Source: Bacteroidales bacterium (GTDB taxonomy: Bacteria > Bacteroidota > Bacteroidia > Bacteroidales > P3). From it: a stretch of 7,933 nt of DNA. Both the position numbers and the translations under genes were made by a program. Below the pieces are notes generated by a model, which searched no databases, was not told the origin of the DNA, and saw nothing but the letters and a program-made list of their open reading frames with translations. Positions 1 through 6,004 of this stretch are shown here, piece by piece (the first letter of the stretch is position 1; every line of letters begins with the position of its first letter). The stretch covers positions 1-7,933 of the forward strand of contig CAAGNU010000366.1 in assembly GCA_900771365.1 (NCBI GenBank), read 5' to 3'.

Positions 1-98
1 ACAGAATGTATTTCGGAGATAGGATGTTTGATAGGATTGTTTTGGCCGCGACGTCATACAAGCCTACTTTCAAGCACAGAACCTATGCTTCGGTACAA

Positions 99-137
99 TG
101 CGGATAATCATTATAATTTTTTTAATGATTATCCGCA
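99..137. repeat. Perfect 15-bp inverted repeat (hairpin or operator-like)
   Basis: Bases 99-113 (TGCGGATAATCATTA) are exactly complementary to 123-137, around a 9-base A/T loop. Neither side is followed by a run of T in the direction of transcription, so it does not look like an intrinsic terminator. It could be a cruciform, a dimeric-regulator operator or a recombination site. No flanking gene in the window explains it. Confidence 0.6.
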
Positions 138-421
138 ATTACCACATGAAATTACTATTGTGCGGCTAAGAGGCGGCACTCTCACGGATGTTCCGGTTGA
201 GTCGAGGGAGAAGGTTGGTCAAATACCCCCATTCTACCTATTCAATTTATTCGACTATGATGTGCTACTTTAGGATTTTCAGTATGTTCAGTGGATGCAA
301 ATCAATGGAATAGTGTCAGAATGGGTGGTTTTGGAAACTTCCGTTCTTGGGGATGCTCTGTTTTGAGTGGGTGATTCTCGTGGGCTTCGGCCTGTATGGT
401 GCGGAGCTCTGAGGAGGAGGT

Positions 422-521
422 TGTCCGAGAACTATTTTATTCATCTCGGAGAATCGCATATTTGCAAACATGCTCGGGCAGGGGTACAAATAAAAAAAAC
501 TCGTTTGGGAGTTCTCGGACA
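422..521. repeat. Spaced 12-bp inverted repeat enclosing a near-palindrome
   Basis: TGTCCGAGAACT at 422-433 is perfectly complementary to AGTTCTCGGACA at 510-521, with 76 bases between. Inside, close to the centre, 456-473 (GCATATTTGCAAACATGC) is an 18-bp near-palindrome with one mismatched pair. Its TTTGCAAA core resembles the downstream part of Bacteroidetes -7 elements. The whole could be a small non-autonomous element, a structured RNA or a regulator site. No transposase or obvious target-site duplication is visible. Confidence 0.4.
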
Positions 522-667
522 GCCGGGGGGTGGTTGTGCCGCTAAAATCGCCGTTCTATGTTTTGCTGTTTGTCGTAGTGTTTTGAATATGAGTGGGATG
601 ATGGGTGCTGAATTTGTCTTGAACAATACGAAGTATCGACCAAAAACTCCTAGGGTGTTGCTGGGGG

Positions 668-771
668 GTAGCTTCGCCGTAGCTCCGAGGTAGCTCCGAG
701 GTAGGTCCGACAGAAGGGCGAAGAAGAGTCGGACCTATGGCGGAGCTACCTCGGAGATAGGGTGGAGCCAC
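668..771. repeat. Inverted arrays of 11-bp units, four per arm
   Basis: The left arm is four head-to-tail 11-mers: GTAGCTTCGCC (668-678), GTAGCTCCGAG (679-689), GTAGCTCCGAG (690-700) and GTAGGTCCGAC (701-711). After a purine-rich 16-base spacer (712-727), the right arm has four 11-mers in inverted orientation: GTCGGACCTAT (728-738), GGCGGAGCTAC (739-749), CTCGGAGATAG (750-760) and GGTGGAGCCAC (761-771). Paired end to end, about 36 of 44 positions are Watson-Crick and three more are G-T. Tandem identity within an arm and inversion between arms together suggest a long RNA hairpin or a cruciform. The period is close to one DNA helical turn. No function is known to me. Confidence 0.65.
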
Positions 772-860
772 ACAGGTGCTTCCCTCTGAAAACGTATTGC
801 CGTGGTCGCCTTTGGAGGGAGAAATGGGTGTTTTTTGCGAGAAATTTTCAATTATGGCGT

Positions 861-897
861 TTTTTTTCTTGTATGTCAAAAAAAAACTATATCTTTG
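861..897 (+). promoter_or_regulatory. Candidate Bacteroidetes promoter A
   Basis: TATCTTTG at 890-897 fits the Bacteroidetes -7 element TAnnTTTG. A T-run followed by CTTGTATGTC lies upstream at 861-877, in the place of the poorly conserved -33 element. The segment 861-901 matches 1037-1077 at about 35 of 41 positions. Transcription would begin near 901-904 and run into the terminator-like hairpin that ends at 990. Confidence 0.55.
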
Positions 898-902
898 CAA
901 AA

Positions 903-990
903 TCTATGACGGAGGATATAAGAATTAAACCTCCTGAGATTTTCGGGTATGTCTATAAAGGGTTACGGCTCTACGGGCATACCTTTTTTT
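903..990 (+). ncRNA. Candidate small RNA of about 88 nt
   Basis: The evidence is the arrangement: promoter A ends at 897, and a terminator-like hairpin with a T7 tail ends at 990. Between them, GGAGG (911-915) can pair with CCTCC (930-934). The predicted transcript would have a small 5' hairpin, a linker and a 3' terminator stem, as in a typical small RNA. It matches no RNA family that I recognise. Alternatives are a leader or attenuator for the dipeptidase gene, or an almost leaderless 42-codon reading frame (906-1034) that reads through the hairpin. The coordinates are inferred and expression is unproven. Confidence 0.35.
946..990 (+). terminator. Intrinsic terminator-like hairpin
   Basis: Bases 946-954 (GGTATGTCT) pair with 975-983 (GGGCATACC) as nine consecutive pairs, two of them G-T, around a 20-base loop. 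Seven T follow directly at 984-990. The T-tract touching the stem is the strongest point. The large loop and moderate stem strength are the weak points. Confidence 0.45.
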
Positions 991-1036
991 GTATGGAAAA
1001 ATTTGTTATACAATGCCATTGTGGAATGGCTTGAAC

Positions 1037-1073
1037 TTTTTTTCATGTATGTCGAAAAAAAGTCGTATCTTTG
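1037..1073 (+). promoter_or_regulatory. Candidate promoter B, for the dipeptidase gene
   Basis: TATCTTTG at 1066-1073 fits the Bacteroidetes -7 element, with the T-run and CATGTATGTC upstream (1037-1053) in the -33 region. The segment 1037-1077 is a near copy of promoter A at 861-901. A start near 1078-1080 gives a leader of roughly 175 nt that includes repeat copy 1 before the ATG at 1254. A 6-bp hairpin (1015-1020 with 1025-1030) lies just upstream. Confidence 0.55.
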
Positions 1074-1084
1074 CAAATTGATAA

Positions 1085-1220
1085 TTGAATTGATAGCTAA
1101 GAATTGGATAAGGAATTATAGTTCGAAACTTACTCTCTTCCCTTTGCCCTCTCGAAAGGGTGAAGGAGGATTCTATGTATCCTCCGATAGCGAAGCGGAG
1201 AACATATAGGAAGGGAGTCG
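1085..1220 (+). repeat. Dispersed intergenic repeat, copy 1
   Basis: This is one of two direct copies flanking the dipeptidase gene. It begins with TTGAATTGA (1085-1093), then GAATTGGATAAGGAAT (1101-1116, identical in copy 2), a diverged stretch of about 30 bases, and a 74-bp core at 1147-1220 that matches copy 2 at 68 of 74 positions. The core contains a 7-bp hairpin (GGAGGAT 1165-1171 with ATCCTCC 1179-1185) and CTCCG/CGGAG pairing at 1182-1200. CTCTC (1149-1153) can pair with GGGAG (1213-1217) as an outer stem. It lies in the predicted leader of the dipeptidase. It has no coding capacity; it may be MITE-like or a structured RNA element. Confidence 0.7.
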
Positions 1221-1253
1221 TTAGGTCATATTTCACATCTCGTATAAAAAAAT

Positions 1254-2048
1254 ATGAATAGGTTTAAGATAGGGATACTTGTTATAGCGATAGCGGCCTG
1301 GATGGGTTGCATGGGCGGTCATGGTGGGTCGGAGGCGGCTATGGACTCTGCCGTGGCTGTGGATTCGACTCTGGGCTCGGAGGAGCTTGGGTCAAGTTCC
1401 GATTTGTCTGTGCTTCCTGATTCGACAAGCGACACGCCTACGGAGGCACGGATGAGGAAGATGGGACTCGTGGATGTGCGGGAGTTGGACCCGACGATAT
1501 GTGTGCATCTTGTGTATGCTACGCCGAATAATTTCATGGGCGAGGTGCTGTACGACGATATTCACAAGGCTTTTCTTCTTCCCGCTGTGGCGGAGAAGGT
1601 TGTGGCGGCTCAGCAGGCGCTGCATGTGGAGCATCCCGACTGTGACCTGCTGATTTGGGACGCTGCACGACCGCTTTCGGTTCAGCGTAAGATGTTCCAC
1701 CGTGTTGCGGGGACGCCACAGAATATCTATGTCTCCAACCCTGCGAAGGGACCGGGGATGCACAACCTCGGGGCTGCCGTGGATGTGACGATAGTGGATT
1801 CGTTGGGACGCGCCCTGCCTATGGGGACGAAGTTCGACCATTTCGGCGAGGAGTCGCACATAGACTACGAGGAGGAGCTTCTGGCTTCTGGCAGGATTAC
1901 GCAGGAGGAGTTTGACAACCGCCGCCTGCTTCGTCGCCTGATGGATGAGCAGGGGATGCTTTCGCTCTACTCGGAGTGGTGGCATTTCAACCTGATGCCT
2001 GTGGAGAAGGCTCGCAGGACACTGGAGGCGATTGATTTTTTGAATTGA
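1254..2048 (+). CDS. D-Ala-D-Ala dipeptidase, VanX/DdpX family (M15D), lipoprotein-type
   Basis: The 264-residue product is a zinc dipeptidase that in this family cleaves D-Ala-D-Ala, recycling peptidoglycan dipeptide or, in VanX itself, supporting glycopeptide resistance. Residues 1-19 form a lipoprotein-like signal peptide ending MGC, with Cys19 the likely lipidated residue; Trp at -3 of the lipobox is unusual. A Ser/Asp/Glu-rich linker follows to about residue 65. The catalytic domain starts with VDVRELDPTI (73-82) and YATPNNF (88-94). The family residues are all present: Arg139 in DAARP, zinc ligands His170 and Asp177 in GMHNLGAAVD, MGTKFDHF (190-197), the catalytic Glu241 and zinc ligand His244 in SEWWHF. 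No vanR/S/H/A partners are visible, so a housekeeping role in the envelope is more likely than resistance. The start at 1254 gives a complete signal peptide. The stop codon lies inside the repeat element that follows. Confidence 0.93.
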   Translation: MNRFKIGILVIAIAAWMGCMGGHGGSEAAMDSAVAVDSTLGSEELGSSSDLSVLPDSTSDTPTEARMRKMGLVDVRELDPTICVHLVYATPNNFMGEVLYDDIHKAFLLPAVAEKVVAAQQALHVEHPDCDLLIWDAARPLSVQRKMFHRVAGTPQNIYVSNPAKGPGMHNLGAAVDVTIVDSLGRALPMGTKFDHFGEESHIDYEEELLASGRITQEEFDNRRLLRRLMDEQGMLSLYSEWWHFNLMPVEKARRTLEAIDFLN

Positions 2049-2167
2049 GAATTGGATAAGGAATATTTTTCAAAACATGCCCCCGATTTTTTACCCTCCC
2101 GAAAGGATGAAGGAGGATTCTGTGAATCCTCCGATAGCGAAGCGGAGAACATATAGGACGGGAGCCG
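2040..2167 (+). repeat. Dispersed intergenic repeat, copy 2
   Basis: This second direct copy starts with TTGAATTGA (2040-2048), which is also the last two sense codons and stop of the dipeptidase. GAATTGGATAAGGAAT (2049-2064) and the 74-bp core (2094-2167) follow. The core hairpin is 8 bp here (GGAGGATT 2112-2119 with AATCCTCC 2125-2132). The outer stem is CTCCCG (2096-2101) with CGGGAG (2159-2164). Differences from copy 1 in the hairpin largely keep pairing, with a T-G replacing a C-G pair in the outer stem of copy 1. That hints at selection on structure, though two copies are few. Confidence 0.7.
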
Positions 2168-2283
2168 TCTGTACACAGTTCGCGAACCATAAAATTTAGA
2201 ATGTAGAGTGTGGAGTGGGGTGGTGGCCGTTTTTCATGCCTTCAAATCTTCTCATCGTCAAACCATCAAATCTTTAATCAAGC
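2168..2283. other. Intergenic leader of the helicase gene
   Basis: No clear TAnnTTTG promoter is visible. The segment holds a perfect 10-bp palindrome GTTCGCGAAC (2178-2187), a low-complexity TAGAATGTAGAGTGTGGAGTG stretch around 2197-2217 (about 20 bases), and two direct copies of TCAAATCTT (2242-2250 and 2266-2274). The helicase may be transcribed from a weakly matching promoter here or by read-through from the dipeptidase gene. Confidence 0.4.
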
Positions 2284-4743
2284 ATGGATAGGAATCCTCA
2301 GATAGAACTGGCAGAGAAATACGTGATGGAGACCGGCGTCTCCGTCTTCCTCACCGGCAAGGCCGGCACGGGGAAGACGACTTTCCTGCATCATATTGTG
2401 GAACATTGCAGCAAGCGCAACGTGGTGCTTGCCCCTACGGGCGTGGCCGCCGTGAACGCGGGCGGCGTGACGATACACAGCTTCTTCCAGCTGCCGTTCT
2501 GCCCCTATCTCCCCGACATCCCGGAGTTGGTGACGGAGTATCAGATGCCCGAGGAGAAGAAGAGCTTGCGCAAGTCCAAGGTGGACATTATCCGCACCCT
2601 TGAACTGCTCATCATCGATGAGATAAGCATGGTGCGTGCCGATCTTTTGGATGCTATAGATGCTACGCTGCGCCGCTATCGCCATAGCAGCCGACCTTTT
2701 GGCGGCGTGCAGCTGCTGATGATTGGCGACGTGCAGCAGCTGGCTCCCGTGGTGACCGAGGAGGAACGGCCGTATATGGACCGTGTCTATCCTTCGCCGT
2801 TCTTCTTCCATAGCAAGGCTCTGCAGAGGATGCGCTATATCACCATCCAGCTTACTACGATATATCGCCAGCAAGACCCGCTCTTCGTCTCGCTGCTGAA
2901 CAACATCCGCGACAACCACGACATAGAGGAGACTATCGCTAAGCTCAATGAGCGCGTGGCACAGCCTCAGTCCGAGAAGCACCGCTTCAAACTTTTCAAG
3001 AAGAGCCAGCAGGAGCCCATACTCCTCACTACTCACAATTACCAGGCCGACAGGGTCAACCAGCAGCGTATGCAGGAACTGAAGGGCGAGAGCCGCACGT
3101 TCGAGGCCGTGGTCTCGGGCAATTTCCCCGATAGCGCCATCCCGACAGAGCGCTCGCTTGAGATGAAGGTGGGCGCGCAGGTGATGTTTGTCAAGAACGA
3201 CAGTTCGGGCAAGCACCGCTATTTTAACGGCAAGATTGGAACCGTGAAGGGCTTTGAAGAGGCTTTGGGCGAAGATGGCGAGATGCACGACGTGATTGTG
3301 GTGGCCGACGAGGAGGACGAACGCATCAATGTCACGCACGAGGTCTGGGAGAATATCAAGTACGAGATAGATGCGTCCGACAATCAGATTAAGCAGATTG
3401 TGGATGGAACATTCTCGCAGTATCCGCTCAAGACGGCGTGGGCTGTCACCATTCACAAGGCACAGGGGCTCACGTTCGACCGCGTGCAGGTGAATGCCTC
3501 CGAGGCTTTCACTTACGGTCAGGTCTATGTGGCTCTGAGCCGCTGTCGCACCCTTGAGGGACTTACCTTGCTGGCCCCGCTCAGCACGCGCAACGTCTTC
3601 GACAGCCACGATATCGACCAGTTCAACGGTTCCCTTACGCCGCCAGACGAGGCAGAGCGGCAGCTGGATGGCTATCGCATCCAGTACTACTATGACGTGC
3701 TTTTCGAACTGTTCGATTTCTCCGCTATCCAGCATGAGACGGAGCAGCTGGAGCGCCTCTACCAGAACGCCTTGCGCAGCACCTATCCCATGCAGGCCTC
3801 CGTGCTGACCAGCTTGACGGGGAACGAGGTGGCCAACATCGTCTCTGTGGCGGAACGCTTCCATAGGCAGTTGAGCGCTATAGGACAGGGAGACCCCGCG
3901 TCGGCCAAGGCTTTGATGGATGAGCGTATTGGCAAGGCCGCGCCCTATTTCATCCAGCAAATCACGGACGTGGATAAGGTCGTCAAGCCTTTGCTGGGCG
4001 TGGATGTCGACAACAAGGAGACTGAGAAGCGCCTGAAGGAAATCGCCGAGCGCTATCGCAATGCTGTGAGTCTGAAACTGACGGTGCTGAACCTTGTCGC
4101 CAAGGAGGGCTTCAGCATCAAGGGCTACCAGAAGGCCAAGGCGGACGCTGCGCTTGAGAAACCCAAGAAGGAGAGCGGAGAGCGGAAGAGCGAGGAGGTC
4201 TACACCGACGTGAGTAACCCCAAGCTCATCCCCATCCTCACCAAATGGCGTCGAAACCTCTCGCACGAGATGCAGTTGCCGGCCTACACCATCATCACGC
4301 AGAAGAGCCTGCTGGCCATAGCCGACAAGCTTCCCCGCGACAAGAAGTCGCTTTTGAAGATTCCAGGACTGGGTGCCGCAAAAGTGGACAAGTACGGGGC
4401 CGATATCATCCAGATTGTGGAAGACTACTGCGAGGGTCAGGCCGCCAAGGTACCGCTATGGCACCGTGCCGCGCAGCTCTATGCTGAGGGCAGGTCGATA
4501 GAGGATATCGGAGGCATGCTGCTTCGTGCCAATTCCACCGTTGAGGGCTATCTTCTCACGGCTGTAGAGAACGGCGTGCTGGACCCCGATCTGCTCCTTT
4601 CAAGCGAGGAACAGGATGAGATAGTCACCTTCCTCTTAGAGACGGGCAAAAAGGCCGCGCTGAAGTCGGTATACGAACATTTCCAGGGCCGCTACTCCTA
4701 CCTCAAGCTAAGAGTGGCTGGTTTTATTGCTCAAGATCTGTAG
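2284..4743 (+). CDS. Pif1-like superfamily 1 helicase with HRDC and HTH regions
   Basis: The 819-residue protein is an ATP-dependent DNA helicase, cytoplasmic, likely acting in replication or repair; its exact substrate is unknown. Residues 1-430 carry the SF1B motor: Walker A GKAGTGKTT (25-33), APTGVAAVNAGG (50-61, motif Ia), Walker B IIDEIS (110-115), GDVQQLAPV (148-156, motif III), TIYRQQDP (near 196), VTIHKAQGLTFDRV (near 389, motif V) and YVALSRCRTLEGL (near 414, motif VI). A linker to about 645 follows, rich in charged residues around 610-640. Residues 646-718 resemble an HRDC domain (LLKIPGLGAAKVDKYG). From about 723 a helix-turn-helix-like region runs to the end (AEGRSIEDIGGMLLRANSTV), like the C-terminal HTH of RecQ-type helicases. 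All motor motifs are intact. The 3' end overlaps the convergent acyltransferase gene by 13 bp. A long open frame on the opposite strand is a shadow. Confidence 0.93.
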   Translation: MDRNPQIELAEKYVMETGVSVFLTGKAGTGKTTFLHHIVEHCSKRNVVLAPTGVAAVNAGGVTIHSFFQLPFCPYLPDIPELVTEYQMPEEKKSLRKSKVDIIRTLELLIIDEISMVRADLLDAIDATLRRYRHSSRPFGGVQLLMIGDVQQLAPVVTEEERPYMDRVYPSPFFFHSKALQRMRYITIQLTTIYRQQDPLFVSLLNNIRDNHDIEETIAKLNERVAQPQSEKHRFKLFKKSQQEPILLTTHNYQADRVNQQRMQELKGESRTFEAVVSGNFPDSAIPTERSLEMKVGAQVMFVKNDSSGKHRYFNGKIGTVKGFEEALGEDGEMHDVIVVADEEDERINVTHEVWENIKYEIDASDNQIKQIVDGTFSQYPLKTAWAVTIHKAQGLTFDRVQVNASEAFTYGQVYVALSRCRTLEGLTLLAPLSTRNVFDSHDIDQFNGSLTPPDEAERQLDGYRIQYYYDVLFELFDFSAIQHETEQLERLYQNALRSTYPMQASVLTSLTGNEVANIVSVAERFHRQLSAIGQGDPASAKALMDERIGKAAPYFIQQITDVDKVVKPLLGVDVDNKETEKRLKEIAERYRNAVSLKLTVLNLVAKEGFSIKGYQKAKADAALEKPKKESGERKSEEVYTDVSNPKLIPILTKWRRNLSHEMQLPAYTIITQKSLLAIADKLPRDKKSLLKIPGLGAAKVDKYGADIIQIVEDYCEGQAAKVPLWHRAAQLYAEGRSIEDIGGMLLRANSTVEGYLLTAVENGVLDPDLLLSSEEQDEIVTFLLETGKKAALKSVYEHFQGRYSYLKLRVAGFIAQDL

Positions 4744-5840
4744 GGGAGTGAAGGCTTGCAGGAATTATGCTTTTTGCCTTTTAATCTGAGGTAGCATAGG
4801 TACAGGCTTGCACAGATGGCCGCCACGACAATGGGGGTGATGAGGTATCGTATCCCCATTATCAGATAAGAGCCATCTGGTAGGCAGCGTTTCATTATCC
4901 GCATCACAGGGGTGAGGAAGAAGATGTGGGAGAGGTAGATGAACATGGAGCTCTCGGATAAGCGGCGATGAGGGCGCACTATCTGTTTCTGTAACAGGAA
5001 ATCGGCAAGGCACACCACGGCGGGAACGGACAGGAGAATGTAGGCTGTGAGGAGCGGGCTCTCCAGTAGGCTCCGAGTGGTGGTGCCCGCAAACCACGTG
5101 GCGAGTAGTCCAAGGAACGCTCCGAGGGCAAAGATGGCGAGGTGCGGGCGGATAGGTGATAGGGTAAGGGTGACGGGCTTCTGGGTTATGCTGAAGGTGG
5201 AACCCAGGGTGAACCAGAAGAAGCAGCTGATCAGGGGCTGCCGATTAGACCCTATATAAAGCACCATTAAGGCTGCTGCGGGCAGCCAGCGTGTGCGGCG
5301 TATGAGCCAGTATATTAACGGCGTGGCTATCACGGCGGCCATAAGGTCTCGGATGAACCAAAGGGGCACCAGCACGGGCGCCGTGGCGTGGGAGGACAGC
5401 TTATGGCCGTCGAGGAACATCCGCCAGCCGCCAAAGCTTTCGAGCCGTGCTATCCAGTCGCTCCACGACCCTTTGCCCGACAGGGCGGGGGCAAGCGTTG
5501 GCCAGCTGAGATGCAGGGCGTAGAGGAGGTTCCATAGCAGGTAGGGGAGAAGCAGGGTGAAGAGGCGGCGCTTCATCTTGCTGCGGTAAAGAGTGGCGTC
5601 CCAGCGAGGCATGTTGAGGAAGAAGAAGTAGCCCGAAATGAGGAAGAACAGCGGCACAGCGAAGGCAGGCAGCAAGCAGGAGAGGGAGAGTCGAAAGGCA
5701 TGATAGCCCCAGCCGGGCGTGCCGAAAGCAGGCGTTATCTCGGGCAGCTGGCTGCCCACGCTGTGGATGAAGACCACGGTAAGGGCAAGCGGGAATCGCA
5801 AGTAGGCGAATGTGTCGGGCGTGGTGTCTGCTTTCGGCAT
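4731..5840 (-). CDS. Membrane acyltransferase, AT3 family
   Basis: The 369-residue, strongly hydrophobic protein fits acyltransferase family 3, integral inner-membrane enzymes that usually O-acetylate surface or extracytoplasmic glycans; the acceptor cannot be read from the sequence. Residues Arg15 and His26 form the R-x10-H motif in the first membrane segment (LRFPLALTVVFIHS). PLFFLISGYFFF (63-74), KMKRRLFTLLLPYLLWN (87-103) and PLWFIRDL (158-165) follow in the family order, then several further membrane helices to about residue 350 and a basic tail. The Met start at 5840 leaves a short cytoplasmic N-terminus before the first helix, as is usual. No promoter box is evident in the 159 bp upstream, so it may be co-transcribed with nadE. 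It is not next to polysaccharide genes in this window, so its partner pathway is unknown. Confidence 0.88.
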   Translation of the reverse strand: MPKADTTPDTFAYLRFPLALTVVFIHSVGSQLPEITPAFGTPGWGYHAFRLSLSCLLPAFAVPLFFLISGYFFFLNMPRWDATLYRSKMKRRLFTLLLPYLLWNLLYALHLSWPTLAPALSGKGSWSDWIARLESFGGWRMFLDGHKLSSHATAPVLVPLWFIRDLMAAVIATPLIYWLIRRTRWLPAAALMVLYIGSNRQPLISCFFWFTLGSTFSITQKPVTLTLSPIRPHLAIFALGAFLGLLATWFAGTTTRSLLESPLLTAYILLSVPAVVCLADFLLQKQIVRPHRRLSESSMFIYLSHIFFLTPVMRIMKRCLPDGSYLIMGIRYLITPIVVAAICASLYLCYLRLKGKKHNSCKPSLPYRS

Positions 5841-5886
5841 ACGAGGTGTGAGCTCTTTGGGAGGATTGACAAATGACGACTCCTAT

Positions 5887-6004
5887 CTCAATTCTTAATT
5901 CTCAACGCTTGAAGGAACGGATAGAATGGATGGAATCGAATGAATCGAACGAGTTGAATGATGGCTGGACGGCTTCCGCCCCAATTCTCAATGCTCAATT
6001 CAAG
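5887..6004. repeat. AATTCTCAATTC-type boundary repeats and a 9-bp degenerate tandem repeat
   Basis: Between nadE and the acyltransferase are two copies of the boundary repeat, CTCAATTCTTAATTCTCAA (5887-5905) and CCAATTCTCAATGCTCAATT onward (5981-6004). Between them is a degenerate 9-bp tandem: GAATGGATG (5924-5932), GAATCGAAT (5933-5941), GAATCGAAC (5942-5950) and GAGTTGAAT (5951-5959). The second boundary repeat contains the nadE stop codon (6000-6002). Short frames across it translate the repeat and are not taken as genes. Confidence 0.6.

Larger units (their letters stand above)
1..860. other. Gene-free, repeat-rich intergenic stretch
   Basis: No reading frame here looks like a protein gene: the frames are short, overlap on both strands and show no recognisable domain, signal peptide or transmembrane pattern. 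What the stretch holds is DNA structure, listed separately: the hairpin at 99-137, the inverted repeat at 422-521, and the 11-mer arrays at 668-771. The words CTCGGA or TCCGAG and close variants recur at about 13-18, 425-430, 444-450, 514-519, 684-711 and 728-756. That suggests the stretch is built from related, partly decayed units. A further imperfect stem pairs 780-790 with 811-821. The left part could also be the tail of a gene or element that begins outside the window. Confidence 0.6.

Noticed and set aside
99..137. Chromosome dimer resolution (dif) site
   Set aside because: dif sites have two 11-bp arms around a 6-bp centre with partial symmetry. Here the arms are 15 bp, perfect, with a 9-base centre.
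28..273. An 81-codon open frame at the left end
   Set aside because: No recognisable similarity or sensible composition, and it translates straight through the 15-bp hairpin at 99-137. Not listed as a gene.
668..771. CRISPR-like reading of the 11-mer arrays
   Set aside because: Units are too short, directly abutting without spacers, and inverted between arms. No cas gene is present.
906..1034. A 42-codon frame right after promoter A
   Set aside because: Its start would be almost leaderless and it reads through the terminator-like hairpin and a second small hairpin. Kept only as an alternative explanation for the small RNA.
1254..2048. Glycopeptide resistance (vanX) locus
   Set aside because: No VanH, VanA-type ligase or VanR/S genes nearby. 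A lipoprotein-type dipeptidase alone is common in Bacteroidales and fits housekeeping use.
2278..4266. A 662-codon open frame on the minus strand, opposite the helicase
   Set aside because: It lies fully within the helicase gene, has no recognisable motifs, and is His/Leu/Val-rich as expected from the antisense of a codon-biased gene.
4751..4782. Hairpin AAGGC/GCCTT followed by TTTT, as a terminator for the helicase
   Set aside because: The stem is only 5 bp with a 20-base loop and lies within the acyltransferase coding sequence. Too weak to call.
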